Positions 35,874 through 46,412 of a stretch of 64,000 nt of DNA are shown here, one piece after another (positions within the stretch are counted from its first letter, which is position 1; every line of letters starts with the position of its first letter). The notes beneath the pieces were generated by a model. It had not been told where the DNA came from. It saw only the letters and a program-made list of their open reading frames with translations, and did not search any database. The translations under genes and the position numbers were made by a program. Source of the DNA: Eretmocerus hayati (lineage: Eukaryota; Arthropoda; Insecta; Hymenoptera; Aphelinidae); the NCBI GenBank assembly GCA_029851415.1, contig CM056743.1:72995186-73059185 (forward strand), written 5' to 3'.

Positions 35874-36203
35874 CAAGGAGGGACCACGGGGTCCGGATCG
35901 CCAATCTCCCCCAAGATTTTCCTACAGTCTTGTACTATCGAGAAGATGAAGAATCTAGAGTAATTCCGTCAAATGGGTCTCCTGTCCAAAGATACAGCCA
36001 CTGAAATTAACATTACTCATATAGGACCATGTTGAATAGTGATATATATAGATATACAGGTGATCCGGACGTTTTTGCTTGTAGCTCTGTACAAGAGGGC
36101 CATTTGACGGAGTTACTCTAGATTCTTCATATTCGAGATGGTACCAAACTGTGAAAGACATTTTGGGGATGATTGGCGACCCGGACCCTGAGCTCCCCCC
36201 TTG
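35874..36203. mobile_element. 330-bp MITE with TAA target duplication, copy 1
   Basis: The ends are CAAGGAGGGACC and CTCCCCCCTTG, with TAA on both sides. It is the same length as, and clearly related to, the element at 63,114-63,443. Shared text includes GAAGAATCTAGAGTAA-TCCGTCAAATGGG and the central ATATATAGRTATAC. A TWA triplet duplication is the mark of PIF/Harbinger-type elements. It has no coding capacity. Confidence 0.85.
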
Positions 36204-36359
36204 TAAGTCAAAACGAATCCTTAGAAGTATTCATATAATTTGGGTCATAACTCAAATCTTTGCTAATCAGACTTGAAACGTGGAATCGCAACGGTTCAGG
36301 AACTACCGACTTGCCCACATTATGCTATTTTCTCAACAAATTTTGCCCACCTGAATATA

Positions 36360-36648
36360 TTTTTTGCAACTGTGTGCGCGAAGTTGTAAAAAATGAGGGT
36401 TCTCTTCATTATTCACAGTGCGAGAAGTAATGCGTAAATGACTTCTCGCATGGTTTTACATTTACGCACTGGTGGAGTATGCGTGAATGTAACTTCTCGC
36501 TCTAATGCATTTTCATTCACGCACAGTTCCAAAATATGATGTCACGTCATCCCTCTGAATTTGGCCTTTCTTGAAAACTTCGTTTCCAAGATATTCTTGC
36601 TCGGACAGTGGTGCATTTAATTACAACTTCGCGCACAGTTGCAAAAAA
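36360..36648. mobile_element. 289-bp TA-flanked MITE
   Basis: The left end TTTTTTGCAACTGTGTGCGC and right end GCGCACAGTTGCAAAAAA are near-perfect inverted repeats of about 30 bp continuing into GAAGTTGTAA/TTACAACTTC, with TA on each side. The interior is full of GCGAGAAGT and GCGTAAATG in both orientations. Related CGAGAAGT motifs continue to 36,730. Confidence 0.8.
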
Positions 36649-36969
36649 TAGTATACGCAACACGTGCGAGAAGTTTCCGCACACGTTGCCAACTCGCGCG
36701 AGAAGTAACATTCACGCACTTGTTGCGTAATATACTATTAATGTACCTGGGCTCATTTTGGGATGTGTTCTAAGACCTTCAAGGAGCCGAAGTTACAATA
36801 TTGACCAGCTAAATCCGAGTTATTTCAACTTCGCCAAAATAGTACATTTCGATACAAGGGTGGAAAAATAGGGTTCACACCCGCGTGTATCGAACTGTGT
36901 TTTTTGACAAACTGTGCGAGAAAGAGGAAATTCAGTGCGGAAAGGACACTTTCCCGCACAGCGGGTCGA

Positions 36970-37300
36970 AATAGTAGATTTCGCACCAAGATAATGAGGT
37001 TGTAGCTCGCTTCTGAACGATTGGTTTTCGGCAGCCTAGGGTCGAAATAACCGCTCGGAAGCGGGAACTTCATGATCGAGGCGCGAATGCTATTTCATGC
37101 AATTTTGTAAACCCCCAAAAATCGGAAAGTTACACCGAAAATTGCAGTGTTTACAAAATTACATAAAACAGCATTCGCGCCTCGATCATGAGGATCCCCG
37201 CTTCCGAGCAATTATGTTGACTCTCTTCTGCGACTCGGCCCGAAAACCAATAGCTCAGAAGCAAGCTACAACCTCATAATCTCGATGCGAAATATACTAT
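36970..37300. repeat. Foldback element, ~330 bp
   Basis: The left arm (TAATGAGGTTGTAGCTCGCT, GATCGAGGCGCGAATGCT) and its inverted partner (AGCATTCGCGCCTCGATC, AGCAAGCTACAACCTCATAA) enclose a short loop at ~37,115-37,145. The element is non-coding. Confidence 0.8.
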
Positions 37301-38228
37301 GTTGAGAATTTACAAAAGAGGGTATAGCTTGCCCCCTTCATTGAAATTACCGACAAACTGCATAAAATCACCCATTTCGCGTGCAGCCACAATTCAAAAC
37401 TTTCCGATGAAACCAGATTTTCAGATTCTTGATATTCGGTGTGAAATTTTGAGTACGTTCAGGGAAGAGAGAATGGTCCAGAAAATCGTCGTGCTTTATG
37501 AATCCGATATCAGCTAAATTTTACAAACCTATCTTCCAGGCGAGTGAAATTCGTCTGTCTCCTGTGAATTTAAATGTTGAGGACATTTTCTCCAAATTGA
37601 CCACTTGGCAGAGTCAATTCCATGAATTGGAGCCAGATTCACAGTGTCCTGAAGAACACAAAATGTCGATGACCACGGAGAGTTAGGTCCGAGGCATTCG
37701 AGACAGCGACGAAGAAAACTTGCCGCGCTCGTGCTGGGAGTTCGAACCATTATACATCAAATTGCAGCTATCGGTTTTGATGCATGAAATTGACTTCACC
37801 AAGTAGTTATTCCGAAGGAAACTTTTTTGTCTTTCCATTGACGTTGCTTTTGAGGGTTCAAATTCCTGCGAATGTGCAGAAAACACGATTTCCAGTTACA
37901 TAAATAATATATTTGTAAAATAGCAAAAATAGCATCAACAAAATGAACATCAAAATGCGGGAAAAGAATTTTGAGACCGCTTTTTTTTCAAAGAATCCAA
38001 TATTCCTTATGAGATGTCGAATTTCCGAAGATCTGAAGATTTGGGTGTCTGAGAAATTAATACCTTCATGCTAGTAGATACCCCTCACTATGGGCAGACA
38101 GCCGCCCCCACTCCTCCCCACTCTTTTGTCTTTGTCACCTTGCGCTATAGCCGGTGCCTGGTGCTTGAATTTCGGCGGCTGTCGCGTATATGGTGGGGAT
38201 AGCTATATGTGTGCTCCCTGTATGAGTG
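37301..38228. other. Interval with one decayed reading frame
   Basis: From 37,498 to 37,803 one plus-strand frame reads through with a single TAG at 37,684. It encodes an acidic, Trp- and Cys-containing peptide (for example SWEFEPLYIKLQLSV-like text). I do not recognise it, and it may be a gene remnant. The rest shows nothing. Confidence 0.3.
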
Positions 38229-38655
38229 TGTGCGTAATCGCTCACAGTGCTACACTATCATGTGTTTTACTCGTAATACTCGCGCTATCATTTGCTCTAT
38301 AGCGCGTATTCACGAATGCATCTGAACGATGCGTAAGCATGTTATACTTGAAATTTATATGCATCTACTGTATACTGTGTATTCGAAGAACGACTAATAA
38401 TATGCCGATGGCCAGGCCATTCGTTGAGAGTAATTTTGAAATGTTTCGATTCAAATTAAAATTTGAGATGATACTTTCTGCTCATTAGATGAATATTTGG
38501 TGTTGAAAAACTTGAGATATGGTGGATGAAGGTGATCAGGTTGAATGAAAAATATCGTTTTATTTTCTCCAATTTATTCATCTGTGTGCATTTTATTTTT
38601 CCTCGTGCAACACAGGACTCAATCAAATTTGATGGAGGTGAATAATTTATCATGA
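38229..38655 (-). repeat. 3' tail repeat, copy 1
   Basis: Direct repeat of 40,741-41,161. Shared blocks include GCGTAATCGCTCACAGTGCT, TTTGCTCTATAGCGCG and CATCTGTGTGCATTTTATTTTT. On the minus strand it contains AATAAAATGCACACAG, so it looks like the poly(A)-signal-bearing 3' end of a minus-strand gene. The gene body that should precede it is not recognisable here. Confidence 0.8.
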
Positions 38656-38979
38656 CTGTTGAAAACTGATATTTCCTTGGTTACACATTATAAATTGAGC
38701 GGGGAAGCGGTGCGAAATATACAGTTTCGAGCGTTAACGTGACTCTGGCAGATAGTTGTCATATATCGAGCAATGTGAATGACGCGTAAGCTCCATTTTG
38801 CTGAGGAAGAAATATTCGAGTATATTCACTGTGTGTTTTATGCTGCAGATATTCAAGTATGGTTTTGCTCGATCAGTTTATATACATTGAAGATTTATGA
38901 AAGTTCGGATTGATATGAAAATTTCTGCAATCTCAAATAATTCTCTGGGCTCTTTTAATGGAAATGTGAATGACTCAAA

Positions 38980-39215
38980 TTTGGGATACGGTGGAGATAG
39001 GTAGTATGCATAAATGAAGAAGTGCGATTTTATTTTTCAAATTCATTCACCTGCGTGCATTTTATTTTTTCTATACACCGCAAGATTCAATCAAAGTTAA
39101 CGAATGTGAACAGTTCTTCGAATATATCGTCGAATAAGTACTCATTGGTTACAAAGTCATATTCATCTTTCATTCTCTCTATAACTATCTCTCATACTGA
39201 ATTTATCAATTAGTA
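38980..39215 (-). repeat. 3' tail repeat, diverged copy
   Basis: It is similar to 41,040-41,230 (CATTCACCTGCGTGCATTTT, GATTCAATCAAAGTTAACGA). It lies directly downstream of the minus-strand gene ending at 39,298, as copy 2 lies downstream of the gene ending at 41,269. Confidence 0.65.
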
Positions 39216-39297
39216 CATGATTATTGTTTGGTACACCATTATCGTTTGATACAATATTATCATTGTTTGGTACAATACTATTGTCTTTGGCGATTTG

Positions 39298-39811
39298 CTA
39301 CATTGTATTTTTACATTCACTTAGGCACTTTTGCACTTTTGACAATTCCTCGATTCTGCACACTACTAATTCAGATAGATCCACCAGATTCCCGAAAGTC
39401 ACATGTTCAAAACTTACACTTGGCACATACAGAGATTTTTTCTTCGCTGGCTCTCCATCGTTTTGCTCAACAGAGATGTTACACTCACCCTTTTTCTCAA
39501 TTACAATCGTCTTGGAATTATATGTATTTGTGAAGATCACCGCTAATCTGTCATTGATGACGATCGGAGCCCTCCATCTTGTGGCCACGTCGCTCTCGAA
39601 GAAAGCTTGCACTTCGCCGAAATTTTCCTGCAGTAGATTCCACTCTGACTGAGTGAGTTCGATTCCTTGCGATAGCCCAAACAAGGAGATAACAGGTACG
39701 AATCTATTGTCCTGTTGCAGTTGAAAACATTCTCACAAATTTTGACTCGCTGTTATTCACAGCATAAGTAGAGCCGAGGAATTTTGGTTTAGTGAGAATT
39801 CGGGGAGCCAT
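39298..39811 (-). pseudogene. Minus-strand family gene A, one frameshift
   Basis: The ATG at 39,811 opens a frame (MAPRILTKPKFLGSTYAV) that stops near 39,702. The neighbouring frame, open to 39,298, continues the same protein. The break falls at a TTTT run near 39,720, so a single base accounts for it. The continuation contains RFVPVISLFGLSQGIELTQS, then EWNLL and a hydrophobic strand (APIVINDRLAVIFTN). The stretch 'Gly-Ile-x-Leu-x-x-x-x-Trp-x-x-Leu' resembles PC4-type single-strand DNA-binding coactivators, but the likeness is weak. It parallels gene B (41,269-42,111) in the order Glu-Trp/Tyr helix, strand, Cys/Lys turn and Phe-x-x-Leu-(Ile/Val)-Asp helix, and shares its 3' tail repeat. The function is unknown. 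Confidence 0.55.
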
Positions 39812-39993
39812 GGTAACGTGAATTTGTAACGTGCCGGAAGCAAGTGCGCTTGACGACTGGTGAGACTATTGAGAATTTGATGAAGCTATATCGATGCATT
39901 TGCTGAGACAGCGTATATGTCATTTTGGATCGCCTCATCACTTCTGCACAGTACTTTTTTGCAGCAATCGCCACCGCAATCCAACGTTATTCG

Positions 39994-40730
39994 TTATTTG
40001 TTACCATGTCGATCTTTTGCCAACGGATGTGTCTTCTTCAGTTCAATATAACAATTCCTTGCTATAGAGTCATTCTCTTCACGATTTCTCCTGAACATAC
40101 TATTGAATTTATTCATTCCAAAACCGTTAGACAAGAAATGACAAAACATCATGCAAAATTGGCCGCATACATCTGATTTTTCACTTTGCAATACCATCGT
40201 GTTATATTTGAAACTTTTACAATGTCTCTTGAGTCGATCAATGTATTCTCTAATGAACGGGTGTCTGCCAAAACTGTCGAAAAAATATCCAAAACCGGAA
40301 ATATCGACGTAAAAAGCAACCCAGTGTGATCCCATCCTTGTATGATCTGAGCAATCAGCAACAATCGCTGCAGGCTCTGCCCATACCATTGCAACCCTGT
40401 CCGAAGCAAAAACACCGTACGTATCAACCGAGAGATCTCAAATAGTATCCAATATCTCCAAGGTGTTCATTATCGATAATACAATGATCGCTCGTTGAGC
40501 GTTGGTCAAAGTTTTTATATGTAACTCGCAACCATTTTCTCATTTTCTTGACATTATTCAGAGCACATTTGAGGTTGGAACAATCATTCTTGATGAAATG
40601 AAGAGTACAGTGCGTATTTGACGACGGCAAGTCTTCGAATGACGGGAATTCATCAATATCAGCTAAATTTATTATCTCTCGGGCTATAACTTGCTGCAAA
40701 AACATGACCTTCTCTTTACCGTAAGTGAAG
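39994..40730 (-). pseudogene. Inverted duplicate of the nuclease-like and protease genes
   Basis: Near-identical reverse complement of 50,429-51,152. It covers the C-terminal half of the nuclease-like protein (40,424-40,705) and the whole visible protease (39,994-40,389), with GSHWVAFYVDISGFGYFFDS and DVCGQFCMMFCHF intact. This copy keeps the natural protease stop, six codons beyond the point where the right copy is interrupted by the LTR. The 5' end is cut at 40,730, where a templated hairpin joins it to tail repeat copy 2. It lies between family genes A and B, on the same strand as them. Confidence 0.85.
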
Positions 40731-40741
40731 AGAAGGTCATG
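40703..40741. other. Perfect 14-bp hairpin at the duplication junction
   Basis: CATGACCTTCTCTT, an 11-nt loop, then AAGAGAAGGTCATG. The right-hand copy of this sequence (50,429-50,457) has no such hairpin. The second arm was added exactly at the junction, as expected for snap-back copying of the opposite strand. Confidence 0.9.
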
Positions 40742-41161
40742 AGCGCGTAATCGCTCACAGTGCTACACTATCATATGTTTTACTCGTAATACTCGCGCTA
40801 TCATTTGCTCTATAGCGCGTATTCACGAATGCATCTGAACGATGCGTAAGCATTTTATACTCGAAATTTATATGCATCTACTGTATACTGTGTATTCGAA
40901 GAACGATGAATAATATGCTGATGACCATTCGTTGAAAATAATTTAAACATGTTTCGATTCAAATAAAATTTTGAGATGATACTTTTTGCTCATTTGGTGA
41001 ATATTTGATGTTGAAAAACTTGGGATATAGTTGATGAAGTTGAACAGTTTGAATGAAAAGTATCGTTTTATTTTCTCTAATTCATTCATCTGTGTGCATT
41101 TTATTTTTTCTCGTTCAACACAGGACTCAATCAAATTTAATAAAGGTGAATAATTCATCAA
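40741..41161 (-). repeat. 3' tail repeat, copy 2
   Basis: Direct repeat of 38,229-38,655. It lies just downstream of minus-strand gene B and carries AATAAA-type signals on that strand. Confidence 0.8.
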
Positions 41162-41268
41162 ATATATCGATAAATATAAATTCGTTCATTACAATCGCAC
41201 GATCATTTTTCATTTTTCTATCACATCATCTCTCAAGATTTTTCCCTCGGTAGATCATTATTTGTACA

Positions 41269-42111
41269 TTATTCAACCCATGATTCCCATTGGTCTTTAT
41301 ATTTTTGATGGTTGCATACAATTTCATCCTCATAGAATTGGTCTCTCCTTAAACTACGACGGAAAGTTGTAAGTCGTAATTTTAAAACATTATTCATCTG
41401 TATAATGTCTATTAATTCAGTGAATGAAGCCTTGATGTGATAGACATCTGGTAAATCGTCAAATCTATCAGAAGGTAGTTTTACCAATTGTCTGTTTTGA
41501 CAATCAAGACTACATGGAACCTCCGTTGGTAAGAATTTTTTTCCGAAATTACGTCGCGATTCCGTATAAGTACAATTCAAACAGACCTTATATTGAGGAG
41601 CAAGCAATAATACCACGTAATGGTCATCGAGGGGTATGATAATCCTTTTCCGTAGCACTTCGAAGGTCGACATGAGCCTAGCGTATTCATCACGACTATT
41701 TTTTAATTGGGCATATAATAGTCGGTGAAGTAGCTCATTCATAGCCCTTTCTGCTAGTGTCCGCTGATACAACGGATAGCCGTGGCATTGAGTGTCATTG
41801 CACGGGTTTCCATGCGACCCTTCCCTCAGACGCTTGAGCACTGGAAATAATATTCAATTATTCAATGTCTCATGCTGAATCCAACCATGGAATAAATTTT
41901 AATTCGAACTCCATACCTGCAAGATCTAAACTTGGGGCCAAACTCTGAGTAATTGAATCTTCCATTCGAATCCACTCTCGCTCTTCTTTCCTGGCTTTGT
42001 CGATAGCTGAGGATCAATAATATATTTTCAAACATACTAATGGATGAAACGAGAATGATCTCAAATTTCACCATACTTACATCGCAATTCCCTCATAATC
42101 TCCGCACACAT
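41269..42111 (-). CDS. Minus-strand family gene B, three exons, 230 aa, open
   Basis: Exons are proposed at 42,081-42,111, 41,917-42,006 and 41,269-41,840, with introns of 74 and 76 bp. The donors are GTAAGTATGG and GTATGG, the acceptors are TGATCCTCAG and TTATTTCCAG, and joining them keeps one frame of 231 codons including the stop. The ATG at 42,111 is the first after an in-frame TGA. The protein has a charged N-terminal helix, then CNDTQCHGYPLYQRTLAERA, a hydrophobic strand pair (IIIPLDDHYVVLLLAPQYKV), CLNC, a Cys pair CSLDC and a C-terminal FTELIDIIQ helix. I do not recognise it. Its layout parallels gene A, and both share the downstream tail repeat. It is the only gene here with introns, and it is undamaged. 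That suggests it is functional or very recently so. Confidence 0.6.
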
Positions 42112-42339
42112 CGGCTTCCGATCCAAACCACCTCACACAATACATCCACCAGTATTTCCATGGTATATAACTTGCAGGAAATATCACGCATATTTGATAT
42201 GTAAAGTTGATCCATTGGCAGGTGTGTTATATAATTTCGCATCTTTCTTCTCAGAGTTATCACTTCGAGAGAGGGTAGTTGCGACGTATCAGACGATATT
42301 TTACCCAACCCTCAACCCGATATTTTCGAAAATCCGGAG

Positions 42340-42706
42340 ATGGAAGCTGCTCAAGCTGGCCCATCACAGGCGTTCTGCCCAGCTCCAAAAATAATCAGTG
42401 ATGCGAGATTAAGTCAACCTATCGATGTAACTAAGTTCAAAAAACTTGAACAAGGCTGTGAATCGCGAAATTCAGCATCTCAATCCCAATCCTCCGGCAT
42501 TGGTGCCAAATGAAGACGAAGGTCCAGGGTGTAGCTCCGATGTATTGATTTCCAGTCCCAGCGAGAGACCCGGATGCAAATTGATTCCCAATGATAGTGA
42601 GTTGGTTTATCACTGTGATCCTCAAATTTGTCATGACGAAACTGAAGTAATTATAAATATTGGTGATACCCAAAATTCTGAGGCTAGTGTCATAACGCTC
42701 GAATAA
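42340..42706 (+). pseudogene. Small Pro/Ser/Asp-rich protein upstream of the polymerase
   Basis: The ATG at 42,340 opens MEAAQAGPSQAFCPAPK and runs about 57 codons. The adjacent frame (42,446-42,706) continues with an acidic, Ser- and Cys-containing sequence (ALVPNEDEGPGCSSDV) to a stop at 42,704. The two halves overlap and probably represent one short disordered protein with a one-base shift. No domain is recognised. It precedes the polymerase on the same strand by about 250 bp. Confidence 0.35.
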
Positions 42707-42957
42707 ACGTCTGAAATTTACTTTTCTGAATTATGCAATCATTTGCGTGCTTCCCTCCTAATGATTACGCGGATTGTAGTTTCAATCAATCTTGCTCTTA
42801 GATATTTCATTCTGCAAAAATTGCTTCTTTTCAAAATTTGTACGTTTTCAACTGATCCGGAGTGCAAGTAAAGAACTTCATCAAAATTCTGAGTTAGAGA
42901 TAAAATTTCTATCAAATCACTCGTAAAGTATTAGATTTCGAAATTGTTGGCGCATTT

Positions 42958-45161
42958 GTGACAGACAATGAGATTCTCCAAATTGGTCACGGAAGAGCCA
43001 ATTTATCAGCAGACGAGGATGCCGAGCCAAACGTCAACGAGCCTTTCTTGGAGATCCTGCCTCCAGGAGAACGTTTCGCATTCGTCGACGAGACGACAAG
43101 ATTCTACAGGCAATTCCGAATGAGAGGGAGACGAGTGACTCTCCAATTACTGCGACCAAACAATTCCAGCGTAAGTGCCACGATATGGCTGGAAAGCGCA
43201 ATTTGCGATATACACACTTATATTACTCTGGTGTACTTAGCAGATGACTATATAGGTATATCTTTTTTGGCACGAGTCCTGTCTCGTGGTAGTCTGTGGA
43301 TGTCCTTTCGGGGAATTAGAGATTTCTATTCCGACGATCTGTGGGGAATAATTCATCGAACCATTCAAAGTAATACCGTGTTGACTCTAGACACGCCAAT
43401 CACATTGCATACAGCAATAGTCAGAGTACCGCGAGGAGGACGCCGAATACGATTGTCACACGAAAACGTTTTTAAACGGTCTATCTTACGCGTAAGGAAC
43501 GATGACAATAAGTACCTACCTAGAGCCATCAAAGTTGCCTTAGTGCACAGCAGACGAGGGAAAGAGCGTGGAAAAAACAACATCCTACACATCGAGTGGT
43601 ATGAGATTCGCCGCTATAGAAGTAAATATCAATCAAAAATGGCTGATAAACTCATTAGAGACGCCGGCGTCAGAATTCCACGGAGAGGATGTGGCTTAGA
43701 GCAGATTGGACGATTCCAAAATTTACTCGCAAACGACGGCACTGCTCTCGCCGTTTATAATTTCAAAGGATTAGGTCGTGGTGATAGACCAATATTTGAT
43801 GGTTCCAACATTGTTGTCGGTTTGAAAGGATGCATTTTACGCACAATTAGAGTAGTTTATATGCCTCGTATGAAGCATTACAAGCCAGTTTCGAACATGT
43901 TACAAACTTCTGGCAGTCAAGGCTTTTGTATTCCATGCAATATATCTTACCGCTATGAACATGCTCACAGATAATCTGATAAATGTCCCTCTTGTTTCGG
44001 AACCCCACAGTGCGACAATTCAGTAGTAGTGAACTGCTAAAAATGCCGAAGAAATTTTTATGGTCAAGAATGCTTTGATAGGCATATGAGAGCTCTTTCC
44101 TATATAACAATTGATAAAAAGCAGCTAAGCATCTGCGAAGGTGTATACTTTTGTGATAAATGCTCTAAAATTGTCAAACTCACCTCAAAAGCAAGATACA
44201 CGAATGTGGTCATGCATTTTGTAAAATTTGTAATTGCAAGAGACCTTTCAATCATTTATGTTTCATGTCACCGTTGAAAATTAAAAATAATGACGATCAA
44301 ACGAATCCGTCGAATGGAAAAACGATGTACGTATTTTATGATTATGAGTGTAGACAGGATGAGGAAATGGAGGGTGATAAGAGTGTGAAGAAACATGTAC
44401 CTGTCCTGGGCATAGCCCAACAAGTGTGCACAGATTGCATGGACAAATGGGAGCCAAAAAAGATATGCTATACGTGTGGTATGCATTAGTATACATTATA
44501 AATTAATCCCGTGAAACAGTTGCTCGACTTGGTAAATTCGAGAGTCCACAGCTTTCAAAAATATAATTTGCTTAGCACATTTCAGTAAAGGGTATGACGG
44601 ACAATTTTTGCTAAATTATCTGGTTGAAAATAGCCATCAGCCGGAGCTGATCATGAAGGGCACTCAGAAAATGTCAATGAAAGTCGGATCTACGATTTTC
44701 CTAGACAGTATCAATTTTTTCAGTTGCCATTGAAAGCTCTACCAGAAGCCTTGGGATTCTCGGATATATTCGGAGGTATTTTCTCGCATAAATTTAACAC
44801 GAAGGATAATCAAAATTATAGGGGAGCAATGCCCGGAGTAGAATTGTATTCACCCGACACCATGTCTGAAACTGATCGTGAAGAGTTTTTGAAATGGCAC
44901 GAAGATACGGTGCTGAGTGAGTACATTTTTGATTTTCAAAAGGAAATAGTAGAGTATTGTCGGACAGATGTTGACAGCCTTCGCAGATCTTGTTTAGGAT
45001 TTAGAAAGTTGCTCGTCGAGGTGGGAAATGTGAATCCATTTGGGAGCATCACGATTGCCGGTGCATGTATGAAAGTTTTACGTCGGAATTTTCCAGAGAA
45101 AGATACAATTGGAATCATCCCTGCCAGAAGTTACCAGCAAGTGAGAGGGATAAAAGAGTGA
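42958..45161 (+). pseudogene. polB: Polinton protein-primed DNA polymerase B, exonuclease half only
   Basis: The N-terminal region (42,958-43,974) has ANLSADEDAE, YLPRAIKVALVHSRRG, RIPRRGCGLEQIGRFQNLL and HYKPVSNML followed by Cys pairs. Two in-frame TAA codons (about 43,972 and 44,036) lie in a Cys-rich zinc segment (CPSC, CFDRH). After a frame change come exonuclease motif I (YVFYDYECRQDE), motif II (AHFSKGYDGQFLLNYL) and motif III (EYCRTDVDSLRRSC), then TIAGACMKV and TIGIIPARSY, which mark the end of the exonuclease/TPR1 part. The frame ends at 45,161, and the palm with its catalytic aspartates is absent. The gene would replicate element DNA from a terminal protein. This copy cannot. The start is uncertain: no ATG opens the frame, which stays open upstream. 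Confidence 0.85.
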
Positions 45162-45192
45162 CATCTGATAGCTTGTCATCATTCGATAGGAT

Positions 45193-45534
45193 GTGATTGC
45201 TCCGTCCACATCGACGCCTTTTGGTGCAAAGTATGCCTCAATTTTACGAGCTCTTTGTCACTTGAGCAAAGATCAGAGAATCGCTGTATCGCGAAAAGCT
45301 GCGAGTGGTCTCATCAAATGCATATGCGAATGTGCTTTGAATATTTTAAATGGTAATATTCCACTGAATGACTACGAGAAGAGGAAGTTGAGGAAATACG
45401 CTGGAGTTCTTCGAAAACTCATTATACCGAGCGGTACTTGGAACAGCAAGAGAGTCGGCATCATCCGAAAAATAGCTGAATTCCTCCCGACATTGTTATT
45501 GCCCCTACTCAAATACTTTTCCGAGGAGAAGTGA
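45193..45534 (+). CDS. Conserved Polinton small protein (113 aa)
   Basis: An uninterrupted frame that contains AVSRKAASGLIKCICECALN, then ILNGNIPLNDYEKRKLRKYA and a C-terminal Leu-rich segment (FLPTLLLPLLKYF). The pattern 'Cys-Ile-x-Glu-Cys, Asn-x-Leu-x-Gly-Asn-(Ile/Val)-x-Leu, Lys-Arg-Lys-Leu' recurs in small proteins I know from Maverick-type elements of many animals, generally beside the following gene. Basic, with a hydrophobic tail. A virion or packaging role is only a guess. The start codon is not obvious: the frame is given here from an ATG-like alternative at 45,193, and the real start may differ by a few codons. Confidence 0.65.
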   Translation: MIAPSTSTPFGAKYASILRALCHLSKDQRIAVSRKAASGLIKCICECALNILNGNIPLNDYEKRKLRKYAGVLRKLIIPSGTWNSKRVGIIRKIAEFLPTLLLPLLKYFSEEK

Positions 45535-45546
45535 ATCTTTTCAATC

Positions 45547-46390
45547 ATGGAACACGCTCGAAAAATGGTCCTGGTGCCCGAAGCCATGGTTAAAAATATC
45601 CAACCGATGAAAAATTCTCAAATACAGCAAAAAAGTGCTACAGGATCGCCCAAATCTGTGCAGACCCCTGGGAATGTGTCATCCAGATCAGACAAGGACA
45701 TGTACGACATCCTGCGAGCCGATGTCAAAGACAAGCGCCAGAAATGGAAGCTCTTTTCTCAGGCACTTCAGAGGTTCCTCTTCTTCAACGATGACAATCA
45801 CGAGTGCAGTAATGGCCAAAGTGAGTGCGCAGAAAGTACTAATGACGATGCTCTTGATAACGGAGGAGATGGCGTGACCTTGGTCAAATATTCGGATGAA
45901 AATATCATCAACAGCGTTCCGAATACATATAGATGGAAATGCGAGCAGCTACTCGAATGCTTACATGACTGCGGTCAAGAGCACATCTCTTGGGACGACT
46001 CAGGCACCGTGCGTATAAACGACACCGCTATCCCTGATTCAGATATTGTGGATCTCGTGAATTTGGCTGTCAGATGGAGGAAATCGTATTCAGCGGTTGG
46101 GGAGCAAGAATTTGCTAATTTTTTCGCAGAAATCTACTATTCCGAGAGAATTTATTGGCAATACCTCATTGTTGTTTGATGGATCTGATACACCTCTGAC
46201 GAATTTGAAGAGGAAGTACGGCATTTTAGTGACTCGGCTGTAACACCTAGTAATTTGGCTGGCCCGACGCAGGGTGGAGACGAAAAGGAATCCGACGACG
46301 TAGAGGATTGTAGCGAAGTTTTCAACGAGACAGCTGATTCTACACTTGGATATTGTACACCTGGCACTAGGAAAAAGAAGTTTTTGTGGG
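45547..46390 (+). pseudogene. Polinton conserved protein following the small basic protein
   Basis: The ATG at 45,547 opens 210 codons: MEHARKMVLVPEAMVKNIQP, then DKDMYDILRADVKDKRQKWK, an acidic Ser/Asp middle, and WDDSGTVRINDTAIPDSDIV before DLVNLAVRWRK. This order (Lys-Met-x-Leu-Val-Pro start, Met-x-x-Ile-Leu helix, Trp-x-x-x-Gly then Ser/Asp-x-Ile-x-Asp-Leu-(Ile/Val)) is shared by the partner of the preceding gene in animal Mavericks. The frame stops at 46,177, but the adjacent frame continues plausibly for a further ~20 codons after a one-base shift near 46,140. The function is unknown, and the adjacency argues for a virion-associated role. Confidence 0.55.
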
Positions 46391-46412
46391 CTACTTTGAC
46401 ACTCAATGAATA

